A stretch of DNA of 57,293 nt, from contig NZ_JAMGBG010000107.1 in NCBI RefSeq assembly GCF_023516595.1, forward strand, positions 1-57,293, given 5' to 3'. Shown piece after piece: positions 50,956-57,293 of this stretch (the first letter of the stretch is position 1; each line of letters starts with the position of its first letter). The notes under the pieces were generated by a model that did no database searches, was not told where the DNA came from, and saw nothing but the letters and a program-made list of their open reading frames with translations. The position numbers and the translations under genes were made by a program. This stretch comes from Streptomyces neyagawaensis. GTDB lineage: Bacteria > Actinomycetota > Actinomycetes > Streptomycetales > Streptomycetaceae.

Positions 50956-51917
50956 CTGACGTCGCTCCCCTGCCCGGCGCGCAGGTCCGCCGGGGTCACT
51001 CCGTACTGCCGGACGAACGCGCGGGTGAAGGTGGTGCGGTCGGTGAAGCCCAGCCCGGCGGCGATGGCGGCGATGGTGCGGTGCGACTGCCGGGGATCCC
51101 TCAGCGCGCGGTGGGCGGCCTTGAGCCGCTGGTCGCGGATGTACGCGGCGGGTGACGTCCCGGCCTCCGTGAAGAGGTCCGCGGCGTATCGGAGGGAGAT
51201 ACCGTGTCGCCGGGCGAGGGCGGCCGAGGTGAACGCCGGGTCGCTGAGATGTTCCAGCACGCTGCTGCGCATCGCCTGCAGCAGTGTCTGCCGGCCGGTC
51301 GGTGCGGAGGGTTCGGCGCCGACCGTGGCACGCAGCGCGGTGGCCAGCAGGTCGACGACGGTCCACCCCAGTTCGGCCCGCTGTTCGAGAGCGAGCTGCT
51401 CAGAGACTCCGACCAGCTCCCGCAGGAACGCGGAGAACACCCGGGCGGCAGGGTTGTCGGCGGGCAGCACCCGGCCGGACAGCTCATCGATGGCGCCGAC
51501 CCGCTCCCTCAACGACCGCCGGGGCACCTGAAGCACGATCTCCCGGGTGTCGGTGGGGAAGACCAACTGGTAGGGACGGGTCGCGTCGTAGAGGGCGCCC
51601 GTGCCGGGGTGGAGCGTGGCCTCCCGCTCGTCCTGAAGCACGGCACCGGCGCCCCCGAGGTGGAGGGAGAACAGGTAGTACTCCCGCGGCTCCACTCGCG
51701 TCAGCCGGGGCGTTCGCAGCACCACCGAGTGCCCGTGGGTGTGCACGTCGGTCACAGTCACCCCCGGCAGCAGCACGGTCTGCTCGACCGAGCCATGGAA
51801 TGCGCCGGAGATATTCGCAAGGGAGAGCGGCACAAAGCTCTCACTGATCAGATGCGCCCATTCCTCGGGGCTGCTCGCACTACGCACTCCCATGGGCCGC
51901 AATTGTGAGGTGTACAT
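50952..51917 (-). CDS. AraC-family regulator of the nitrilase/HPA region
   Basis: 321 residues. N-terminal AraC_binding_2-like sensor: EEWAHLISESFVPLSLANIS, VTVTDVHTHGHSVVLRTPRL, REYYLFSLHLGGAGAVLQDE and GALYDATRPYQLVFPTDTRE. C-terminal two-HTH domain: LEHLSDPAFTSAALARRHGI, SLRYAADLFTEAGTSPAAYI and IAAGLGFTDRTTFTRAFVRQ. This is the NitR/OxdS type of architecture usually placed beside nitrilase or aldoxime dehydratase genes. ATG 51917 is used; ATG 51894 is an alternative. The gene lies between hpaD and nitrilase on the same strand and is separated from nitrilase now by the IS element. Confidence 0.9.
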   Translation of the reverse strand: MYTSQLRPMGVRSASSPEEWAHLISESFVPLSLANISGAFHGSVEQTVLLPGVTVTDVHTHGHSVVLRTPRLTRVEPREYYLFSLHLGGAGAVLQDEREATLHPGTGALYDATRPYQLVFPTDTREIVLQVPRRSLRERVGAIDELSGRVLPADNPAARVFSAFLRELVGVSEQLALEQRAELGWTVVDLLATALRATVGAEPSAPTGRQTLLQAMRSSVLEHLSDPAFTSAALARRHGISLRYAADLFTEAGTSPAAYIRDQRLKAAHRALRDPRQSHRTIAAIAAGLGFTDRTTFTRAFVRQYGVTPADLRAGQGSDVS

Positions 51918-52016
51918 ATTACGAAAGCATCTCTTCTGCGCCTTCGATCCGAGAAAGGTGCCGTTCGCGGGGGCGGTCGGGTCACCGAGGTGGGCCTTGC
52001 CGCCTCCCGCGAAGTC

Positions 52017-52041
52017 GGGGCCCCACGGTCCATGGGGCCCC
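52017..52041 (-). terminator. Terminator after hpaD
   Basis: GGGGCCCCA (52017-52025) pairs perfectly with TGGGGCCCC (52033-52041) around a 7-base loop, starting 8 bases beyond the hpaD stop. Confidence 0.65.
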
Positions 52042-52048
52042 GGCAGAC

Positions 52049-53053
52049 TCAGCCCAGGCCGTCCGCGCCCACCTGCACGGCGGACTCGTCCAGCAGGGCG
52101 TCGTCGACGGGCAGAGGACGGCCGTCGAGGTCGAGGACGGGGGTGGCCTCCTTGTACCAGGACTCGATGACCGCGTTGCCCCAGAAGTCGCGGCGGCGGT
52201 CGTCGTGGACGCTCCACCGGTACGTCTCGTGGTCGGGGTCGCCGGTGTAGTAGTCGGAGGTGTAGATCTCCACGCGGTGCCCGTCCGGGTCGCGCAGGTA
52301 CACGTAGAAGGCATTGGAGACGCCGTGCCGGCCGGGGCCGCGCTCGATGTACTTCTCCTCGTGCAGCGCACCGAAGATGTCGGCGGTGCGCAGGACCTGG
52401 TGGGACTCGTGGGTGGCGACGCCCAGGTGGTGCAGGCGGGGGCCGGCGCCGCCGGTGAAGGCGACGTCGTGGACGGTCTGCTTGCGGTACATCCAGGCCG
52501 CATACAACTCGTGCTCGTCGCCCTCGATGGTCTCCGAGCAGCCGAAGCCGAGGGACTTGTAGTGGGTGTAGGCGGCGGGGATGTCGGGGGTGCAGAGGTT
52601 GAAGTGGTCCATGCGGGCGATCTGGGCACCGCGGTGGAGGTCGTAGCGCTGGATGAGCCGCTCGGCGCGGTCGATGTCGTGGAAGAACTCCACCGGGAAG
52701 CCGAGCGGGTCGATGACGCGGACGGCGTCGCCGACGCCATGGGTGCCCTCGCCCCGCTTCAGCCGCTTGACCGGGCGGCCGAGCCGGCGGAAGAACTTCT
52801 CCGCCTTGTCGACGTCCTCGGGGGTGCGGACCCGGTAGGAGATGTGGTCGAGGGCGGCGATCTCGCCCCTGCGCAGAACCAGCGAGTGATGGGTCAGTTC
52901 GTCGGTTCCGCGCAGGTAGAGGGAGTCGGCATCCTCGTACTGGACGTGGAAGCCGAGCATCTCGACCCAGAACCAGCGGGCCTTGGCCAGGTCGGTGACG
53001 ACCAGCTGGGCGTAGGCGGAGCGGACGACGTCCGGTGCGGGTGGGTTAGTCAT
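52049..53053 (-). CDS. hpaD: 3,4-dihydroxyphenylacetate (homoprotocatechuate) 2,3-dioxygenase
   Basis: 334 residues, two VOC modules as in type I extradiol dioxygenases. N-terminal module: SAYAQLVVTDLAKARWFWVE and HISYRVRTPEDVDKAEKFFR. Catalytic C-terminal module: IARMDHFNLCTPDIPAAYTH (His ligand), PRLHHLGVATHESHQVLRTA (His ligand) and DPDGHRVEIYTSDYYTGDPD (Glu ligand). It cleaves the ring of homoprotocatechuate to 5-carboxymethyl-2-hydroxymuconate semialdehyde. ATG 53053 overlaps the hpaE stop (ATGA). It is the last gene of the hpa operon before a terminator. Confidence 0.93.
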   Translation of the reverse strand: MTNPPAPDVVRSAYAQLVVTDLAKARWFWVEMLGFHVQYEDADSLYLRGTDELTHHSLVLRRGEIAALDHISYRVRTPEDVDKAEKFFRRLGRPVKRLKRGEGTHGVGDAVRVIDPLGFPVEFFHDIDRAERLIQRYDLHRGAQIARMDHFNLCTPDIPAAYTHYKSLGFGCSETIEGDEHELYAAWMYRKQTVHDVAFTGGAGPRLHHLGVATHESHQVLRTADIFGALHEEKYIERGPGRHGVSNAFYVYLRDPDGHRVEIYTSDYYTGDPDHETYRWSVHDDRRRDFWGNAVIESWYKEATPVLDLDGRPLPVDDALLDESAVQVGADGLG

Positions 53054-54531
53054 CGGACGGCTCCGAATCGAGGGGTGTGGACATCGCCGAGGGCGACGTG
53101 GACGATCTTGGACTCGGTGTAGAAGTCGATGGAGTGGGCGCCGCCCTCGCGGCCGACGCCGGAGGCCTTGACCCCGCCGAAGGGGGTGCGCAGGTCGCGG
53201 ACGTTGTGGGAGTTGATCCACAGCATGCCGGACTCCACGGCATGCGCGATGCGGTGGCCGCGCTTGAGGTCGGAGGTCCAGATGTAGGCGGCCAGGCCGA
53301 ACTGGGTGGCGTTGGCCAGCTCGATCGCCTCGGCCTCGGTGTCGAAGGGGGCGACGGCGACGACGGGTCCGAAGATCTCCTCCTGGAAGATACGGGCATC
53401 ACGCTCGACGTCCGCGAACACGGTCGGCTGGAGGTAGTTGCCCTCGGACAGGTGGTCGGGGCGAGTGCCGCCCGCAGCCAGGCGGGCCTCCTTCTTGCCG
53501 ATCTCGACGTAGTTCAGTACGCGTTCGTAGTGCTCGGGGTGGACCAGCGCGCCGACCTCGGTGGCCGGGTCGGAGGGCTCGCCGACGCGGACGCCCGCGG
53601 CCCGTTCGGCCAGGCGGCGGGTGAACTGCTCGTACACCGGGCGCTCGACCAGCACCCGTGAACCGGCGGTGCAGCGCTCACCGTTGAGGGAGAACACGCC
53701 GAACACGACGGAATCGAGGGCGGCTTCGAGGTCGGCGTCGGCGAAGACGATGGCCGGGGACTTGCCGCCCAGCTCCATCGAGGTCGTCTTCAGATGCTGG
53801 GCTGAGGAGCGGATGATGTGCCGGCCGGTGTCGGTGGAGCCGGTGAAGGAGATCAACGGCACGTCCGGGTGGTCGACCAACGCCTGGCCGGCCTCCTCAC
53901 CGAGGCCGTGCACGATGTTCACCACGCCCGCCGGGAGGCCGGCCTCGGTGAAGATCTCCGGCCACAGCGAGGCGGACAGCGGGGTCCACTCGGCCGGCTT
54001 CAGGATGAGCGTGCAGCCGGACGCGAGGGCGGGGGCCAGCTTCCAGCTCTCCAGCATGAAGGGGGTGTTCCACGGGGTGATCAGCCCGGCGACCCCGACG
54101 GGGGTGCGCACGACATAGCTGAACTGGTCCTCGCCCTGCCGGAACGCCTCCTCGCCGAGGGCGACGATGACGTCGCCGAAGTAGCGGAAGTTCTCCGCGG
54201 CGCGGCGTGCCTGTCCCTTCGCCTGGGTGATGGGCAGGCCGGTGTCGTACGTCTCGAAGGCGGCGAGCCGGTCGTGGCGGGCCTCGACCGCGTCCGCGAT
54301 CCGGTACAGCGTGTTCGCGCGCTCCCGGTTGGATATCCCGGACCAGGCGGGGAAGGCGGTCCGTGCCGCCGTCACGGCCCGTTCGACGTCGGCCGCCGAA
54401 CCCCGCGCGGCCTGCGCGTACACGGCGTTGGAGACAGGGTCGGAGACGTCGAACGTCCGCCTGTCGGCGCTGTCGACCAGTTCGCCGCCGATCCAGTGCC
54501 GGATGACCGAGGGCAGGTTCTCGATGGTCAT
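53050..54531 (-). CDS. hpaE: 5-carboxymethyl-2-hydroxymuconate semialdehyde dehydrogenase
   Basis: 493 residues of the aldehyde dehydrogenase superfamily: RHWIGGELVDSADRRTFDVS, VAGLITPWNTPFMLESWKLA, LISFTGSTDTGRHIIRSSAQ, SMELGGKSPAIVFADADLEA (Glu), VFSLNGERCTAGSRVLVERP (catalytic Cys), FQEEIFGPVVAVAPFDTEAE and GVKASGVGREGGAHSIDFYT. The context between an HpaD homologue and a FAH-type protein makes the muconate semialdehyde the expected substrate, oxidised with NAD. ATG 54531 lies two bases after the stop of the upstream aldolase gene. Confidence 0.92.
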   Translation of the reverse strand: MTIENLPSVIRHWIGGELVDSADRRTFDVSDPVSNAVYAQAARGSAADVERAVTAARTAFPAWSGISNRERANTLYRIADAVEARHDRLAAFETYDTGLPITQAKGQARRAAENFRYFGDVIVALGEEAFRQGEDQFSYVVRTPVGVAGLITPWNTPFMLESWKLAPALASGCTLILKPAEWTPLSASLWPEIFTEAGLPAGVVNIVHGLGEEAGQALVDHPDVPLISFTGSTDTGRHIIRSSAQHLKTTSMELGGKSPAIVFADADLEAALDSVVFGVFSLNGERCTAGSRVLVERPVYEQFTRRLAERAAGVRVGEPSDPATEVGALVHPEHYERVLNYVEIGKKEARLAAGGTRPDHLSEGNYLQPTVFADVERDARIFQEEIFGPVVAVAPFDTEAEAIELANATQFGLAAYIWTSDLKRGHRIAHAVESGMLWINSHNVRDLRTPFGGVKASGVGREGGAHSIDFYTESKIVHVALGDVHTPRFGAVR

Positions 54532-54533
54532 GG

Positions 54534-55460
54534 TCAGGCTCCGATCGGTGCGGTGAGGTCGCCACCCTCGGCGAGCAGCGCGCGGATCTTCGTCAGACCC
54601 GCCTCGGTGGGCGACGTCAGCGGCGGGCGGACGTGCGCGGAGGAAATACGGCCCTGCTGGGCGAGGACCCACTTGGCGGGGGCCGGGTTGGTCTCGACGA
54701 ACAGCAGGTCCACCAGCGGGTGCAGCCGGTAGTGCAGGTCACGGGCCGCGTCGAACTCGCCCGCCTCCCACAGCTCGTACATCCGCGCCACCGCGGTCGG
54801 GGCCAGGTTGGCGACGGCGGAGACGAAGCCGGCGCCGCCGAGCGCGAGCAGCGGCAGGCACAGCAGCTCGATTCCCGACCACACCAGCAGCGACCGCCCG
54901 CAGGCGTACAGCACACGGGAGAAGTGCTCGAAGTCCTTCGTCGTCTCCTTCACCCCGACGAAGTTGTCGAAGTCCGTGAACAGCCGCTTCACCGTCTCCG
55001 GGGCGATGTCCACGGCCGTGCGGGAGGGAACGTTGTAAGCGACGATCGGCAGGTCCGGGAACTCCCGGGCCACCGTCGCGTACCACCGGTACAGGGCCTC
55101 CTGCGTGGGCCGAGCGTAGTACGGCGTGATGACGAGGGCCGCGTCCGCACCCAACTCCTGGGCTGCGGCGGTGATTTCGAGGGTCTCGTCGAGCTTGTGC
55201 GAGCCGGTGCCGGGCAGGAAGGGCACCCGGTCGCCGATCTCCTCGACGGCCGTGCGCATGGCCGCGATCCGCTCGGCGGCGCTCTGGGAGCTGGGCTCCC
55301 CGGTGGAGCCGCCCAGCGAGATGCCGTGCGAGCCGGACTCCAGCTGCCAGCTCACCAGCGCGCGCAGGCTGTCGTGGTCGACGGCGCCGTCCGCGGTGAA
55401 CGGCGTGACGACGGGGGCGATGGACCCGCGGATGGCCGACGGGTCGCTGCGGAACTTCAC
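54534..55460 (-). CDS. DapA/NAL-superfamily aldolase of the hpa operon
   Basis: 308 residues, a TIM-barrel Schiff-base aldolase or lyase: IAPVVTPFTADGAVDHDSLR, GSHGISLGGSTGEPSSQSAA (GxxGE phosphate/pyruvate loop), LPIVAYNVPSRTAVDIAPET (Tyr) and DFDNFVGVKETTKDFEHFSR (Schiff-base Lys in GVKE). True DapA is a housekeeping enzyme encoded elsewhere. In this operon the protein more likely cleaves the C7 hydroxy-keto-acid to pyruvate and succinic semialdehyde, a role filled by unrelated HpaI in enterobacteria. That assignment is inference. GTG 55460 has AAGGAG upstream and overlaps the FAH-RraA stop (GTGA). Confidence 0.85.
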   Translation of the reverse strand: MKFRSDPSAIRGSIAPVVTPFTADGAVDHDSLRALVSWQLESGSHGISLGGSTGEPSSQSAAERIAAMRTAVEEIGDRVPFLPGTGSHKLDETLEITAAAQELGADAALVITPYYARPTQEALYRWYATVAREFPDLPIVAYNVPSRTAVDIAPETVKRLFTDFDNFVGVKETTKDFEHFSRVLYACGRSLLVWSGIELLCLPLLALGGAGFVSAVANLAPTAVARMYELWEAGEFDAARDLHYRLHPLVDLLFVETNPAPAKWVLAQQGRISSAHVRPPLTSPTEAGLTKIRALLAEGGDLTAPIGA

Positions 55461-56884
55461 TGTGTCTCTCCTTTGCACCAGTTCTCATAGGCGTCCCGCC
55501 AGGCCTGGCCCAGCGGGTACAGCCCGTCGACGCTCTCCCCCGCGGCCACCTGCTCGGCGATGAACCGCTCCTGCCGTTCCTGCTCCCGGCAGTCGGCGAC
55601 CAGCTCGTCGGCCATATCGGGCGGCACGACGACTACGCCGTCCGCGTCGCCGACGATCAGATCGCCGGGCTGGACGAGGGCGCCGCCGCAGGCGATGGGT
55701 ACGCCGGTGTCCCAGGGGACGTGCCGGCGGCCCAGGACGGAGGGATGGCTGCCGGCCGCGTACACCGGCAGGCCGAGCCGAGCGATGGCGGCGCTGTCGC
55801 GGACCGCGCCGTCGGTGACCACCCCGGCCGCGCCCCGCCTGTGGGCCCGCAGCGCGAGGATGTCGCCGAGCGTTCCGGCGGTGGGGTCCCGCCGGGCGTC
55901 CATCACCAGAACGTGCCCGGGGCGCAGTTCCTCGATCGCCCGCTTCTGGGCGTTCATGCCTGTGCCGTAGCGCTTGAACAGGTCCTCGCGCAGCGGCAGG
56001 TAGCGCAAGGTGTGGGCCACGCCGACCATCGCGTCGCCGCTCACCGGTCCTACGCCGTCGATGGACATGTGCGGCAGTCCGCGTGATCGCAGCTGCGCGC
56101 TGAGCGTCGCCACGGCGACCGAGCGCAGCCCCTCGGCGAGCCGCGGGGCCAGCAGCGGCTCCGGCTCGTACGCCGAGCCGTACGCGGCCTCCCGCTCCGC
56201 CGGATCGGCCTTGGGCATCGCCCCGTAGGGGGCGAGCGGGTCGCCGTCGGCGATCGGGTTGCGCAGCCGTCCCGTCGACAGCTCACCGGCGGTGACCTCG
56301 ACCTCGACGAGGTCACCGGGCCGGACGACGGAGGCTCCCGCCGGTGTGCCGGTGAGGACCACGTCGCCCGGCTCCAGCGTGACCAGCCGGGACAGGTCGG
56401 CGACGAGCTGTCCGAACGGGAACAGCAGCGTGTCGGTGGTGTCGTCCTGCACGACCTCGCCGTTCACCCAGGTACGCAACCGCAGTGCGTCCGGGTCCAC
56501 TGTGCGTGCGTCGAGCAGGCGCGGCCCGAGCGGGGTGAAACCGTCGGCGCCCTTGGAGCGGAGGTTGGAGCCGCGGTCGGCGTAGCGCAGGTCGTACACG
56601 CCCGCGTCGTTCGCGGCCGTGACCCAGCGGACGTACGACCAGCCGTCCTCCGGCGCCACCCGCTGCGCGCGCGAGCCGATGACGAGCGCGATCTCCCCCT
56701 CGAAACCGAGGAGTTCGCAGCCCGCCGGCCGGACGATCGCCTCCTTCGTGCCCGCCAGCGACGACGGCGGCTTGAGGAAGTACGACGGCTGCGCGGGCAC
56801 CCGTCCGCGTTCCCGCGCCCGGCTCGGGTAGTTGAGGTGCACCGCGACGATCTTCGTCGGCGGGTTCCCGAGCGGATGCGTCAT
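55457..56884 (-). CDS. Fumarylacetoacetate-hydrolase-type isomerase/decarboxylase fused to an RraA-like domain
   Basis: 475 residues in two parts. Residues 10-225 are a FAH domain (IVAVHLNYPSRARERGRVPA, GFEGEIALVIGSRAQRVAPE, GFTPLGPRLLDARTVDPDAL, LEPGDVVLTGTPAGASVVRP), with the E..E...D metal residues of HpaG-type isomerases and decarboxylases. Residues 260-460 are RraA-like (VATLSAQLRSRGLPHMSIDG, NAQKRAIEELRPGHVLVMDA, GAAGVVTDGAVRDSAAIARL, ALVQPGDLIVGDADGVVVVP), a family that includes oxaloacetate decarboxylases and pyruvate aldolases. The fusion could carry out decarboxylation and isomerisation of the carboxymethyl-muconate. ATG 56884 overlaps the hpaB stop (TGATG). A broken copy of its RraA part lies at 32.2-32.5 kb. 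Confidence 0.88.
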   Translation of the reverse strand: MTHPLGNPPTKIVAVHLNYPSRARERGRVPAQPSYFLKPPSSLAGTKEAIVRPAGCELLGFEGEIALVIGSRAQRVAPEDGWSYVRWVTAANDAGVYDLRYADRGSNLRSKGADGFTPLGPRLLDARTVDPDALRLRTWVNGEVVQDDTTDTLLFPFGQLVADLSRLVTLEPGDVVLTGTPAGASVVRPGDLVEVEVTAGELSTGRLRNPIADGDPLAPYGAMPKADPAEREAAYGSAYEPEPLLAPRLAEGLRSVAVATLSAQLRSRGLPHMSIDGVGPVSGDAMVGVAHTLRYLPLREDLFKRYGTGMNAQKRAIEELRPGHVLVMDARRDPTAGTLGDILALRAHRRGAAGVVTDGAVRDSAAIARLGLPVYAAGSHPSVLGRRHVPWDTGVPIACGGALVQPGDLIVGDADGVVVVPPDMADELVADCREQERQERFIAEQVAAGESVDGLYPLGQAWRDAYENWCKGETQ

Positions 56885-57293
56885 CAGGAACGCTCCAGGA
56901 ACGCCTGCACCCTGGCCTTGTAGGGCTCGCGGTCGTACGACTTGACGTACGCGCCGGCCATGCGGACCGGATCGCCGAAGAAGTAGTACTCGTACAGGGC
57001 CTGGCGGCTGGAGAACGCCGAGATGCAGGTGTCCCACACCAGGCGGAAGAGCTTGACGCGCTCCGGGCCGGTCAGAGTGGCCGACTGCAGGTAGGCCTCG
57101 ATGTCGGCGGCGGCGGGACCGGTGATGTCGAGCTCGGTCGGGGTGGCCATCAGACCGGAGGCGCCGAGCTTGCGCAGGATCTGCGGGAAGCGCTGGTAGA
57201 GCTTGGGGTAGACGTTTCGGGCGGCGTTCAGCGGGGCGAAGGCCGGGGTGAGCACGCCGTACTCGTTGACCTGGGCGTCGGCCTCGGCCGCGC
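56884..57293 (-). CDS. hpaB: 4-hydroxyphenylacetate 3-monooxygenase, oxygenase component (5' end beyond window)
   Basis: The last about 135 residues of a flavin-dependent HpaB-type hydroxylase: VLTPAFAPLNAARNVYPKLY, RFPQILRKLGASGLMATPTE, DIEAYLQSATLTGPERVKLF, WDTCISAFSSRQALYEYYFF and GDPVRMAGAYVKSYDREPYK. The enzyme ortho-hydroxylates 4-hydroxyphenylacetate to homoprotocatechuate with reduced FAD from a small reductase. The frame is open to the right edge. The stop overlaps the FAH-RraA start. It is the first gene seen of the hpa operon. Confidence 0.88.
   Translation of the reverse strand, partial: AAEADAQVNEYGVLTPAFAPLNAARNVYPKLYQRFPQILRKLGASGLMATPTELDITGPAAADIEAYLQSATLTGPERVKLFRLVWDTCISAFSSRQALYEYYFFGDPVRMAGAYVKSYDREPYKARVQAFLERS

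Noticed and set aside
54534..55460. Annotation as housekeeping dihydrodipicolinate synthase (dapA)
   Set aside because: The Schiff-base fold is right, but location inside the hpa operon with overlapping joints argues for a catabolic aldolase.

Overview
The window is high-GC actinobacterial DNA, almost certainly Streptomyces: nearly all reading frames have G/C in third codon positions, GTG starts are common, and the content is typical of the genus (ECF sigma factors, PadR, MmyB-type and GlxA regulators, a SpoIIE-type phosphatase, a graspetide cluster, mycofactocin genes). No rRNA, tRNA or CRISPR array was seen. It looks like an accessory or chromosome-arm region.

1-31 kb. The left edge holds the 3' part of a graspetide cluster (ATP-grasp ligase and a PIMT-like methyltransferase broken by a frameshift). 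Small regulatory units follow: an ECF sigma factor coupled to a small membrane protein, and PadR / SpoIIE-unrelated SpoT-like HD hydrolase / membrane protein. Then come a large HTH-coiled-coil-membrane protein and a stretch of gene remnants at 9.7-16 kb (sigma factor and UvrD fragments, a frameshifted lysine-rich protein, a VOC/flavin-oxidoreductase array with a chimeric pseudogene, a ferredoxin stub, a globin-like pseudogene). An acs-orf-adk operon and a decaying mycofactocin block (mftF, SDR, mftE) follow. The mycofactocin block is cut by a Tn3-family transposase remnant. An SDR/MmyB-type regulator pair lies between that remnant and resolvase and IS5 fragments. From 25 kb there are a DAO-type flavoenzyme, remnants of a nuclease and a repeat protein, and an alcohol-oxidation set: iron alcohol dehydrogenase, divergent GAF regulator, acetaldehyde-type dehydrogenase and DUF779 protein. 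With acs and adk these would give ethanol to acetaldehyde to acetate to acetyl-CoA, with Adk recycling the AMP made by Acs.

32-42 kb. A coupled operon encodes a split PEP-synthase-like dikinase (ATP-binding subunit and phosphohistidine subunit) and an HD phosphohydrolase. The architecture resembles phenylphosphate synthase and the cre (p-cresol) phosphorylation system. A SpoIIE-type multi-domain phosphatase follows, then a degraded IS5, a quinone-oxidoreductase-like gene divergent from a GlxA-type regulator, and IS5 and WD40 fragments ended by two very strong hairpins.

42-57 kb. All host genes here run on the minus strand and form a catabolic supercluster: hpaB (cut by the window edge), a FAH-RraA fusion, a DapA-type aldolase, hpaE and hpaD; then an AraC regulator, a complete IS5-type element carrying a barstar-family gene, a nitrilase, an aldoxime dehydratase and a four-part Liv-type ABC importer (with a fused permease-ATPase). 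Read together this is uptake of an arylacetaldoxime or nitrile, aldoxime to nitrile to arylacetic acid, and meta-cleavage of the resulting (hydroxy)phenylacetate to central metabolites.

Single-base indels and internal deletions are concentrated in remnants and mobile-element genes, while the large catabolic operons are intact. This favours real gene decay over general sequencing error, although some homopolymer indels could still be sequencing errors.
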